Shown here in pieces: positions 54,977 through 63,068 of a stretch of DNA of 64,000 bases. The position numbers and the translations under genes were made by a program. Source of the stretch: Litchfieldia alkalitelluris (GTDB lineage Bacteria; Bacillota; Bacilli; Bacillales; Salisediminibacteriaceae). Numbering within the stretch: position 1 is the first letter of the stretch; every line of letters starts with the position of its first letter. The notes under the pieces are model-generated. The model saw only the letters and a program-made list of their open reading frames with translations, had not been told where the DNA came from and searched no databases. The stretch covers positions 3,934,143 to 3,998,142 of the forward strand of contig NZ_KZ119600.1 in NCBI RefSeq assembly GCF_002153425.1, in the 5' to 3' direction.

Positions 54977-55471
54977 TTGAAGAGAAACTTCATTATTACG
55001 CTAGGAACTGTACTTGCTTTGTTTTTGTTGGCTGGCTGTTTTTCCGACCCTGTGCAAGATGATTTGGAGGACTACGTAAACAATCAAATTATGCCACTGG
55101 CTGAGGAAGAAGAAGAAATTGTCGCTCTATACGAAAGTGTAACAGGGGTAAACTATACAGACGACTTTATTTTGTACGATACCATAGAGCTAGATATTAT
55201 CCCTAAATACCAAACATTCATCAATGATCTTGAGGCTATTCGACCTGCTACATCAGAAGTTCGCGAAGTACATGAAACTTATATTCAAGCTTCCAATGTG
55301 CAATATAACGCCATGGTCATGATCCTTGAGGCAATAGAGTTTCAAGATCAAGGAATGATTATTGATGCAAATGAAAAACTAGATGAAGCAAGGACTTTAT
55401 TTAGACAATTCCAATACGATTTAGAAGATTTACTAGACGAGCATAATCTAGAATTGGAGGAAGACGAATAA
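54977..55471 (+). CDS. Putative lipoprotein, about 164 aa
   Basis: A signal peptide with lipobox LLAGC is followed by an acidic, helical protein (LEDYVNNQIMPLAEEEEEIV; LEAIEFQDQGMIIDANEKLD), probably a helical bundle on the cell surface. No named family recognised. TTG at 54977 is chosen because GGAGGGGG lies about seven bases before; upstream TTG codons overlap the Shine-Dalgarno sequence. Confidence 0.8.
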   Translation: MKRNFIITLGTVLALFLLAGCFSDPVQDDLEDYVNNQIMPLAEEEEEIVALYESVTGVNYTDDFILYDTIELDIIPKYQTFINDLEAIRPATSEVREVHETYIQASNVQYNAMVMILEAIEFQDQGMIIDANEKLDEARTLFRQFQYDLEDLLDEHNLELEEDE

Positions 55472-55502
55472 GAAAAGCGAAAGCGCCTTGGTCATCGGTA
55501 CT

Positions 55503-55560
55503 AAAAACACCGGGACGGTTCTTCCGTTCACGTGAACGGAAGAACCGTCCCCATGTTCAC
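55503..55560. repeat. REP-like inverted pair, abutting and nearly perfect
   Basis: Minus copy 55503-55531 and plus copy 55532-55560 joined at TTCAC|GTGAA, giving a 58-bp near-perfect hairpin between the lipoprotein and the GGDEF-EAL gene. Confidence 0.95.
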
Positions 55561-55657
55561 AAAAATAACACACAAATATATTGCATACAGACAAGTTATA
55601 CTATCTCATGATACACTAGTACTACTTTCATTTAACAAACTAAGCAGGAGATTAACC

Positions 55658-57775
55658 ATGAAACATATCTACTTTAACAATTCCCAACTGGATCCTAACA
55701 CATATCCATATAAAGAGTTACTCGAAAATTTTACCGAAGCCATCTATGTTATTAATCTGGAAGGCCTTTTTATAGATTGTAATAATGGTTTTTCCTCACT
55801 CGTCGGTCCTCGTGAGAAGTACTTAAATACTGACTTTTTAAACATCGTTCATCCTGAAGACTTGGACATTGCAAAGCGCGGGTTTCTCGAGACCTTGGAA
55901 GGAAAAATATTAAATGAAGAGCATTTACGGATTTTTTCCCATGACGGCAAAGTGAAATCCATCATTACTAGTAAAGTCCCTCTCCACAACAAATCCGGGG
56001 AACTCATTGGTGTTCTTGGCATTGCCAAGGATCTTACTAAAGAGATTGACCTATATAATGAAATCCAGCAGCAATACTCCCGCTACAAGAAGCTTTTGAA
56101 AAACTCCAGTAGTGTGAGCTGTATAGTTTCTGAAACGGGCGAAGTGCTATACAGAAGTCCGTCTATAAAAATGGTGCTAGGTTACCAACCTGAGCAAATT
56201 CCTAGCCCTTTCTTTGAGCTAGTCCATCCAGATGAAATCGACTTTATCAAAAATCATTTTAACCATTTATTAGCAAACCCGAATGATCGGGTAGAACTTG
56301 ACGTTAGACTTCTACACAAAAACGGTAGTTGGCGAACTGTCCACGCAACTTGCAATAACTTGCTCGATGACCCTGATATTCAAGGGATAACCATTAATTA
56401 CCATGATGTCACCGAGATGAGACAAGCACAGCAAAAAATTCACCACATGGCGTATCACGATCATTTAACTGGCTTACCAAACCGCCGCTTTTTTGAAGAA
56501 AAATTGGAAAAGGTTTTAATAGAAGCAAAAGCTAGAAAAGATGGTAAAACGAAAGTTGAAGACAAAGTTCAAACGGACGTCCCACTGAACCATCATTTTG
56601 GAATCCTGTTTATTGATATTGATCGTTTTCAATTTATTAACGAAACCCTTGGTTATGTTGTTGGGGATAAAATCTTAGTAGAACTAGCACAAATCATAGC
56701 TAGTATCGTAACGAAGGATGAATTCGTCGCGAGAATGGGCAGCGATGAATTTATGATCTTGACCACCAACCGAGAATCGAGAACCCATGCGAAAAGACTT
56801 GCAACAAATATTCTACAAAGATTGGAATCACCGATCATTGTGGACCATTATGAGCTCTATGTTACTGGTAGCATTGGCATTACAACTTATCCTGGATCGG
56901 GAGAAGATCATACAGTTCTGTTGAAAAACTCTGACCTTGCAATGACTACGGCGAAACAGAAGAAGGAAAACAGCTACAAATTTTTTAACCCAGCAATGGA
57001 AAAAACATCAACAGACTTTTTCGCATTACAAAATGACTTGAGAAAAGCCATTCAAAACGACGAATTCGAACTATACTATCAGCCTAAAGTTTCTCCACAA
57101 TCAGGGGAAGTGATTGGAGCTGAAGCATTGATCCGCTGGAATCATCCCACTCGGGGCATCGTACCTCCTGGGGAGTTCATTCCACTTGCAGAAGATGTTG
57201 GCTTAATTGTGCCTATCGGGAAGTGGGTTTTCCAAACCGTTTGTAAACAAATTAAGGCTTGGGAAAACAAAGGTTTTACTCCTTTTATCGTTTCACTTAA
57301 TTTCTCGGCGTTACAAATGCTGCAGAAAGGGTTAGTGAGTACTATTTCACGTATCCTGAAAGAAAATCAAGTAGAAGGAAAATGGATCGAAATTGAAATT
57401 ACTGAAAGTCTTATTCTCGACCATGACAGTGATGTGATTAAAAAGTTGGATAGGTTAAGTTCTTTAGGCTTACAAATTGCTATTGATGATTTCGGTACTG
57501 GTTACTCTTCTTTAAGCTATCTTAGGAAATTTAAATTTAACACAATTAAACTGGACAAGTCGTTTATCAACGATATCCATATCTCACCAGAGAACCAGGC
57601 CATTATTGAATTTATTATCCAGATGTCCAATCAGTTGAATATGAAAGTAGTGGCTGAAGGAGTCGAAGTCGAAGAACAACATGAAATACTTAAAACTCTT
57701 AACTGCGATGCACTACAAGGTTACCTATTCAGTAAGCCAAAACCAGTTCACGAATTTGAAAAACTTTTAAAGTAA
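55658..57775 (+). CDS. PAS-PAS-GGDEF-EAL c-di-GMP signalling protein
   Basis: A cytoplasmic protein of 705 aa: PAS at about 20-125, PAS at 140-255, GGDEF at 265-440, EAL at 450-705. The GGDEF signature reads GSDEF (about residue 360), so cyclase activity may be altered. The EAL domain keeps its catalytic set: EALIRW, SLNFSALQ, EIEITES, IDDFGTGYSS, KLDKSFI and VVAEGVE, so phosphodiesterase activity is likely. The ATG at 55658 follows GCAGGAGATTAACC; codons upstream are REP sequence. It could set the ligand level for the two c-di-GMP riboswitches at 9.8 and 11.6 kb. Confidence 0.95.
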   Translation: MKHIYFNNSQLDPNTYPYKELLENFTEAIYVINLEGLFIDCNNGFSSLVGPREKYLNTDFLNIVHPEDLDIAKRGFLETLEGKILNEEHLRIFSHDGKVKSIITSKVPLHNKSGELIGVLGIAKDLTKEIDLYNEIQQQYSRYKKLLKNSSSVSCIVSETGEVLYRSPSIKMVLGYQPEQIPSPFFELVHPDEIDFIKNHFNHLLANPNDRVELDVRLLHKNGSWRTVHATCNNLLDDPDIQGITINYHDVTEMRQAQQKIHHMAYHDHLTGLPNRRFFEEKLEKVLIEAKARKDGKTKVEDKVQTDVPLNHHFGILFIDIDRFQFINETLGYVVGDKILVELAQIIASIVTKDEFVARMGSDEFMILTTNRESRTHAKRLATNILQRLESPIIVDHYELYVTGSIGITTYPGSGEDHTVLLKNSDLAMTTAKQKKENSYKFFNPAMEKTSTDFFALQNDLRKAIQNDEFELYYQPKVSPQSGEVIGAEALIRWNHPTRGIVPPGEFIPLAEDVGLIVPIGKWVFQTVCKQIKAWENKGFTPFIVSLNFSALQMLQKGLVSTISRILKENQVEGKWIEIEITESLILDHDSDVIKKLDRLSSLGLQIAIDDFGTGYSSLSYLRKFKFNTIKLDKSFINDIHISPENQAIIEFIIQMSNQLNMKVVAEGVEVEEQHEILKTLNCDALQGYLFSKPKPVHEFEKLLK

Positions 57776-57787
57776 AAGCGAGCAGCG

Positions 57788-57855
57788 TTCAACGAAAGGG
57801 CGGTTCTGGTGTTTACGGCACTAGCCGTAAACATCGGAACCGCCCCTCTCTTTAT
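57788..57855. repeat. REP-like inverted pair
   Basis: Minus copy 57788-57816 and plus copy 57827-57855 with GGCACTAGCC between. Both have matching core changes (GGGCGGTTCT and GAACCGCCCC), so the hairpin is kept. Confidence 0.92.
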
Positions 57856-57885
57856 GCCTCTGTTATGTCATTCAGCCCAAACTTT

Positions 57886-57914
57886 GTGAACGGGAGAACC
57901 GTCCCTTTGTTCAC
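57886..57914 (+). repeat. REP-like palindrome
   Basis: Full plus copy (GTGAACG, GAGAACCGTCCC, TGTTCAC). Short REP-like ends (GCGTTCACC, CTGTTTACAA) follow up to the xylH stop. Confidence 0.92.
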
Positions 57915-57949
57915 CCAACAGCACCTACGCGTTCACCAGCCCCCTCTGT

Positions 57950-59089
57950 TTACAACGCGTTCTTTTTCTTCGACGAAATATCTAGCCATACAGCAAGAAT
58001 TAGAATTAAACCTTTTACTATATATTGCCAGAATGGCGCCACGTTCATCATACTCATTCCATTATCGATACTCGCCATAATAAGAGCACCTAAAATGGAA
58101 CCAACGATGGTACCAACACCACCCATTAAACTTGTTCCACCGATAACTACTGCTGCAATTGCATCAAGCTCATACATTTGCCCCGCACCAACAGTACCTG
58201 CATTCAATCTACTAGTTAAAACAATACCAGCAATTGCTGACAAAGCACCCATGATAACAAAGACGGACAAAACATTGCGCTTTATGTTAATCCCAGATAG
58301 CTTCGCAGCTTCCTGATTTCCACCAATCGCATAAATATGGCGACCGAACGTTGTATTTTTAGATATGAATACAAAGATCCCGGCAATTACTAATAAAATA
58401 AGTAGTGGTACTGGAATTCCTTGATAACGATTTAACATGTATACAAACAATGTAATGAGTACAGCAACGACCACCATCGTTCCATAATCAAGGGACGCAG
58501 GCTTCAGCGCTAAATCTAGTTTTTGACGTCGCTTTCTTTTTCGCCCAACCATCAAAAAGGCAAATACAATAAAGACGGCTGTCAAAATGTAACCAATAAG
58601 ATATGGAATATATGATTGTCCAATTACTCGGAAGCTTTCACTCATGGGAGCAACGGTTTGACCTCCACTGATCCCCAAGAGTATCCCCCTGAAGATCATC
58701 ATTCCTCCCAATGTGACAATGAAAGCAGGAACACCTTTGTAGGCGACCCACCACCCTTGCCATAATCCTAATACAACCCCCGCTAGGACTGTGACGATAA
58801 TAACAGGCAAAGTAGACCAACCATACCAGACTTGCAAGATCGCTGCGATACCACCAGTCAAGCCGAGTAATGATCCGACCGATAAGTCTATATGCCCTGC
58901 AACGATGATTAAGGTCATCCCCACTGCAAGAATCCCGATTACAGTCATCTGTCTCGATAAGTTCGCAATGTTACGAGAGGAAATAAAATCTCCATTCGTT
59001 AAAATTGTGAATACGACGAAAATCAGAAGTAATGCAATGATGAGTGTATATGCTCGAACGTCCATTTTAAAACTAATGCGGTTTTTCAT
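57950..59089 (-). CDS. xylH: D-xylose-type ABC transporter permease
   Basis: A 379-aa membrane permease of the carbohydrate CUT2 family with about ten helices (VIGILAVGMTLIIVAGHIDL; SVGSLLGLTGGIAAILQVWY; GVPAFIVTLGGMMIFRGILL; IGGNQEAAKLSGIN; VVIGGTSLMGGVGTIVG). The length and the extra central helices fit XylH. It overlaps xylG by 17 bp. The stop codon TAA lies in a REP-like GTAAACAG. Confidence 0.92.
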   Translation of the reverse strand: MKNRISFKMDVRAYTLIIALLLIFVVFTILTNGDFISSRNIANLSRQMTVIGILAVGMTLIIVAGHIDLSVGSLLGLTGGIAAILQVWYGWSTLPVIIVTVLAGVVLGLWQGWWVAYKGVPAFIVTLGGMMIFRGILLGISGGQTVAPMSESFRVIGQSYIPYLIGYILTAVFIVFAFLMVGRKRKRRQKLDLALKPASLDYGTMVVVAVLITLFVYMLNRYQGIPVPLLILLVIAGIFVFISKNTTFGRHIYAIGGNQEAAKLSGINIKRNVLSVFVIMGALSAIAGIVLTSRLNAGTVGAGQMYELDAIAAVVIGGTSLMGGVGTIVGSILGALIMASIDNGMSMMNVAPFWQYIVKGLILILAVWLDISSKKKNAL

Positions 59090-60596
59090 GTTCTTCCCCT
59101 CCTGTTGCCAGCTTCAAGATTGCCTCTTGATTTGCTTCCTCCTTCGATAACTCTCCCATTACTTTTTTGTCAGCCATGACTAATACTCGGTCAGACATAC
59201 CTAACAATTCTGGAAGTTCAGAGGAAATCATGATGATTCCTACACCTTGCTCCGTTAACTCATTGATTAACTTATATATTTCCTGTTTTGCACCAACATC
59301 GATTCCACGTGTCGGTTCATCTAAAATCAATATTTTAGGTCCTGACATGAGCCATTTACTAAGGACAACCTTTTGCTGGTTCCCCCCACTAAGGGTCATG
59401 ACCTTCGTTTCAATTGACGGTGTTTTCACTCGCATTTTTGCGTTGAACTTTTCCGTCTCGACTGTTTCTTGCTCCTGATTAATGAACGATAAGCTTGAAA
59501 TTTTCCCCAAAGAAGCTAAAGTAGTATTCTGGGCGACGTCCATTCCAAGAACGAGACCATAACGCTTTCGGTCCTCAGAAACGTAAGCAAGTCCACGATC
59601 AATCGCTTCCTTTGGCCCCTTCACTTCGTATGATTTTCCATCTATGAGTACGGAACCATCTCCCTTTCCTTCATAACCACCGAACAAACTCGTTGCGAGC
59701 TCTGTTCGTCCTGCCCCCATCAAACCACCAATACCTAACACTTCCCCTTTATGTAGCTTGAGCGAGATATTTTTAGTGATAGGGATTCTCTTTTGTTTAA
59801 AAAAAGAGTAGTTTCTCAATTCCAAGATGACATCGTTTGTTCGATTGTCTTGATAAGGGAATAAGTCCTTCAATTCTCGACCAACCATCATGGAGATGAT
59901 GCCATTTTCATCAGTTTCCTTAGTCTGCCGCGTCCCAATCGTTTGGCCATCTCGTAACACAGTCACTTGATCTGATATTTTCATAACTTCCTTTAACTTG
60001 TGTGAAATGTAAATAACGGTGATACCCTCTCTGCGAAGTTGATTTAAAATACCCATCAATATATCAACTTCCCCTTCAGCCAATGCTGCTGTCGGCTCAT
60101 CCATGATTATAATGTCGCACTTTTTAGAGAGTGCTTTTGCGATTTCAATAAGCTGCTGTTGACCGATACCTAGATTCGATACTTTCTCACTGGAATCAAT
60201 AGAAAGACCAACTTTTTTCAACCAAACATTGGCTTCTTTAAACATCGTGTCCCAGTCTAATAATCCCTTTGATTTCGGCTCATTACCTAAAAATATATTT
60301 TCAGCAATCGTCATATCTTTTACGAGCGCTAATTCTTGATAAATAATCGTCACACCAGCATTCTCTGAATCTCTGATTGTTTGGAAGCTTTGTTCTTTCC
60401 CATTAATAAGTATCTTCCCGTCATAAGTGCCATGGGGGTACACACCACTTAAAACTTTCATTAATGTAGATTTCCCAGCTCCATTTTCACCGCAGAGGGC
60501 ATGGATTTCTCCTTTACTCACTTTGAAGTTAACATTATCTAATGCCTTCACACCTGGAAACTCCTTGGTGATTCCTCGCATTTCTAAGATCGACAT
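59073..60596 (-). CDS. xylG: D-xylose-type ABC transporter ATPase (double ABC domain)
   Basis: A 507-aa protein with two ABC domains, as in CUT2 systems. First: GENGAGKSTL, LGIGQQQLIEIA, IIIMDEPTAAL. Second: a degenerate Walker A GGLMGAGRTEL, LSGGNQQKVVLSKWL, ILILDEPTRGID. It begins after GTGAGGAT. A dispersed repeat lies between it and xylF. Confidence 0.95.
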   Translation of the reverse strand: MSILEMRGITKEFPGVKALDNVNFKVSKGEIHALCGENGAGKSTLMKVLSGVYPHGTYDGKILINGKEQSFQTIRDSENAGVTIIYQELALVKDMTIAENIFLGNEPKSKGLLDWDTMFKEANVWLKKVGLSIDSSEKVSNLGIGQQQLIEIAKALSKKCDIIIMDEPTAALAEGEVDILMGILNQLRREGITVIYISHKLKEVMKISDQVTVLRDGQTIGTRQTKETDENGIISMMVGRELKDLFPYQDNRTNDVILELRNYSFFKQKRIPITKNISLKLHKGEVLGIGGLMGAGRTELATSLFGGYEGKGDGSVLIDGKSYEVKGPKEAIDRGLAYVSEDRKRYGLVLGMDVAQNTTLASLGKISSLSFINQEQETVETEKFNAKMRVKTPSIETKVMTLSGGNQQKVVLSKWLMSGPKILILDEPTRGIDVGAKQEIYKLINELTEQGVGIIMISSELPELLGMSDRVLVMADKKVMGELSKEEANQEAILKLATGGEEHEKPH

Positions 60597-60687
60597 ATCC
60601 TCACCACCTATGGACTTTACTAGAAAGAGGTTGGGACATATCTAGAGTGTTTAACTTGAAATATGAACATTTCCAAAATATAGCGCA

Positions 60688-60869
60688 GGAAATATACGAA
60701 GTGCCTCTTCCTCTACGAGCATATGCTACGAAGCATATCCGTCGAGGCAACTCGAGGCATATTCGTGATGCAACGCTCGTTCCTGCGGGATTAAAGGCAG
60801 GGGTGAGACCCCACAGTGCGTAGCACGAGGAGGCTCACCAGCCGCCCGCGGAAAGCGTAGTATATTTCC
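60688..60869. repeat. Dispersed Bacillus-type repeat with 10-bp terminal inverted repeats
   Basis: 182 bp ending in GGAAATATAC (60688-60697) and its exact inverse GTATATTTCC (60860-60869). It shares long blocks with 2411-2690. It lies inside the xylF-xylG gap of an operon; its GC-rich folds may attenuate transcription of xylGH relative to xylF. Confidence 0.85.
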
Positions 60870-60928
60870 GAAGCGATATGTTCGAGTTTCTCATAAGTTA
60901 GAACACTTTTGTCCCAGCCTCTTACAGT

Positions 60929-61990
60929 TTACTCTCCGTCGTACTCTGGACGGTCACTTTCTGGTACGTTTCTATATACATCTTCAAAACTATGGAATCC
61001 ATCTTCAATCACAGTTTCAATAACGTTATCAGCGTTCACTGAGATTGGTGCTAGTAGAATCGAAGGTACATCAATTGTTCCATTATTAATGCTATCGTCG
61101 AAGTCTACATCTTCACCATTTGCAATTTTCACTGCAAGTTCAGCAGCTTGAGAGGCAATAAGGTGAATTTGCTTGTAAACCGTCATGGACTGCGTACCTT
61201 CCACAATACGTTGTACCGCAGCTAAGTCAGCATCTTGACCAGAAATTTGAACTTCTCCAGCAAGACCTTGTGCATTTAAAGCTTCAATTGCTCCACCAGC
61301 AGTACTATCATTGGAAGCTACAACTGCATCAATTTCGTTGTTGTTTGCAGTCAAAGCGTTTTCCATAATTTCAAGTGCTGCATCTGCAGACCAACCATCT
61401 GCCCACTGGTCACCAACAATTTCAATGTCACCACTATCTACTAGTGGTTGAATGATATTCATTTGACCTTCTCGGAACATGTGCGCGTTATTATCTGTTG
61501 GAGCACCACCCATTAGGAAGTACTTACCTGTAGGAACTTGTTCTGTGATATATTCCGCTTGCATTTCCCCAACTCGTACATTGTCAAAAGAAATATATGC
61601 TTCAATTTCAGCGTTATTAATCATTCTGTCATAAGCAATAACTGGAACACCTTCAGCTTGTGCTTGTGCCGCAGCTGCACCAATACTATCAGAGTTATGT
61701 GCAATAATTACTAGTACATCCACACCTTGTGTCAATAAGTTCTCCACTTGGTTTGTTTGCACTGCCTCATCTCCATCAGCAGATTGTACAACGACTTCTG
61801 CACCCAATGACTCAGCTGTTTCTATGAAAATATCTCTATCATGCTGCCAACGCTCCAATGTTAAGTCTGCAACTGACAAACCGATTTTTATAGATGCTTC
61901 CCCATCTCCGCCACTACCTGTGTCTGCGTCCTGTCCACACGCCGCAAGTACTAACATACCGATTAACAGTAGACTAATTACCTTTTTCAT
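60929..61990 (-). CDS. xylF: D-xylose-binding lipoprotein
   Basis: Periplasmic-binding-protein-1-type sugar receptor, 353 aa, lipid-anchored (lipobox LAAC, Cys18). Family features of XylF: IGLSVADLTLERWQHDRDIF, VQSADGDEAVQTNQVENLL, VIAYDRMINNAEIEAYISFD, ADGWSADAALEIMENAL and ISGQDADLAAVQRIVEGTQS. RBS AAGGGGGATGTTCA. First gene of xylFGH. A cre site lies about 65 bp upstream. Confidence 0.94.
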   Translation of the reverse strand: MKKVISLLLIGMLVLAACGQDADTGSGGDGEASIKIGLSVADLTLERWQHDRDIFIETAESLGAEVVVQSADGDEAVQTNQVENLLTQGVDVLVIIAHNSDSIGAAAAQAQAEGVPVIAYDRMINNAEIEAYISFDNVRVGEMQAEYITEQVPTGKYFLMGGAPTDNNAHMFREGQMNIIQPLVDSGDIEIVGDQWADGWSADAALEIMENALTANNNEIDAVVASNDSTAGGAIEALNAQGLAGEVQISGQDADLAAVQRIVEGTQSMTVYKQIHLIASQAAELAVKIANGEDVDFDDSINNGTIDVPSILLAPISVNADNVIETVIEDGFHSFEDVYRNVPESDRPEYDGE

Positions 61991-62055
61991 TGAACATCCC
62001 CCTTGTACCTATTAGTGTTTTTTACATTCTAAATTTATCACGATGTCCGTCTAAA

Positions 62056-62069
62056 TGTGAGCGCTTTCA
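62056..62069. promoter_or_regulatory. Catabolite-responsive element (cre) upstream of xylF
   Basis: TGTGAGCGCTTTCA fits the CcpA site consensus TGWNANCGNTNWCA. Its place 65 bp before the xylF start suggests glucose repression of xylFGH. Confidence 0.75.
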
Positions 62070-62104
62070 TCTTCACTTTTTTGCAAACATCTAGATTATT
62101 TTGT

Positions 62105-62225
62105 GCTTGGAAAACTCGAGTCGGGTGATTAGAAAACGCGTGTCGGGAGATTAGAAAACTCGAGTGTTATGGTTGGAAAACTCGCGTGTGATTAGGAAAC
62201 ACGAGTGTGATAGCTGGAAAACTAA
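62105..62225. repeat. Degenerate short-period repeat (about 25 bp)
   Basis: GGAAAACTCGAGT, AGAAAACGCGTGT, GAAAACTCGCGTGT and AGGAAACACGAGTGT recur every 20-27 bp, each holding a small dyad (CTCGAG, ACGCGT). It adjoins the larger array to the right. Confidence 0.65.
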
Positions 62226-62274
62226 AATAGTGTCCTTTGCAAACTTGAGTGGAGTGAATTCAGACTTTTGATTC

Positions 62275-63003
62275 CGGTACTTTATTGGCTCCGTTTTTTG
62301 CCGAAGCCACTGATCCAATCTTATAAAGGTAAATTAAATTGGCTTTATTTGACCGAAACCATTGAGCGAACTATGTAAAAGGAAATTAAATCGAGTTTAA
62401 TTACTCAAAACCAATGCTCCAGCCTGCTAAAGGGAAATTAAATCAACTTTAATTACCCGAAACCAATGAGCGAATCCCGTAAAGGGAAATTAAATCAAGT
62501 TTATTTACCCGAACGCAACGAGCACACCTGGTAAAGGGAATTTAAATTGAGTTTAATTCCCCGAAGCCAATGAGCACACATACTAAAGGGAAATTAAATC
62601 GAGTTTAATTACTCGAAACCAATGAGCGCACCTGGTAAAGGGAAATTAAATCAGCTTTATTTACCCGAAACCAACAAGCGCACCTACTAAAGGGAAATTA
62701 AATCAACTTTATTTACCCGAAACCAATGAGCGAACCCCGTAAAGGGAAATTAAATCAAGTTTATTTACCCGAAACCAATGAGCGAACCCCGTAAAGGGAA
62801 ATTAAATCAGCTTTAATTACCCGAAACCAATGAGCGAACCTGATAAAGGGAAATTAAATCAAGTTTATTTACCCGAAACCAATGAGCGAACCCCGTAAAG
62901 GGAAATTAAATCAGCTTTAATTACCCGAAACCAATGAGCGAACCTGATAAAGGGAAATTAAATCAAGTTTAATTACTCGAAACCAATGAGCACACCCGGC
63001 CCC
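62275..63003. repeat. 52-bp tandem dyad array 6 (about 14 units)
   Basis: Units of 52 bp: TAAAGGGAAATTAAATCAAG, TTTATTTACCC, GAAACCAATGAGCGAACCCC. GGGAAATTAAA and TTTATTTACCC form an imperfect hairpin. The leftmost units are the most diverged. It lies between the regulator gene and xylF, both leftward, so the xylF promoter must be to its left or transcription must cross it. Confidence 0.92.
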
Positions 63004-63068
63004 GGGAAAATAAACCAAGAGTAATAGCCAGCACCTCACCTCCCCCACCAAAAAAAACACCCCCTATC

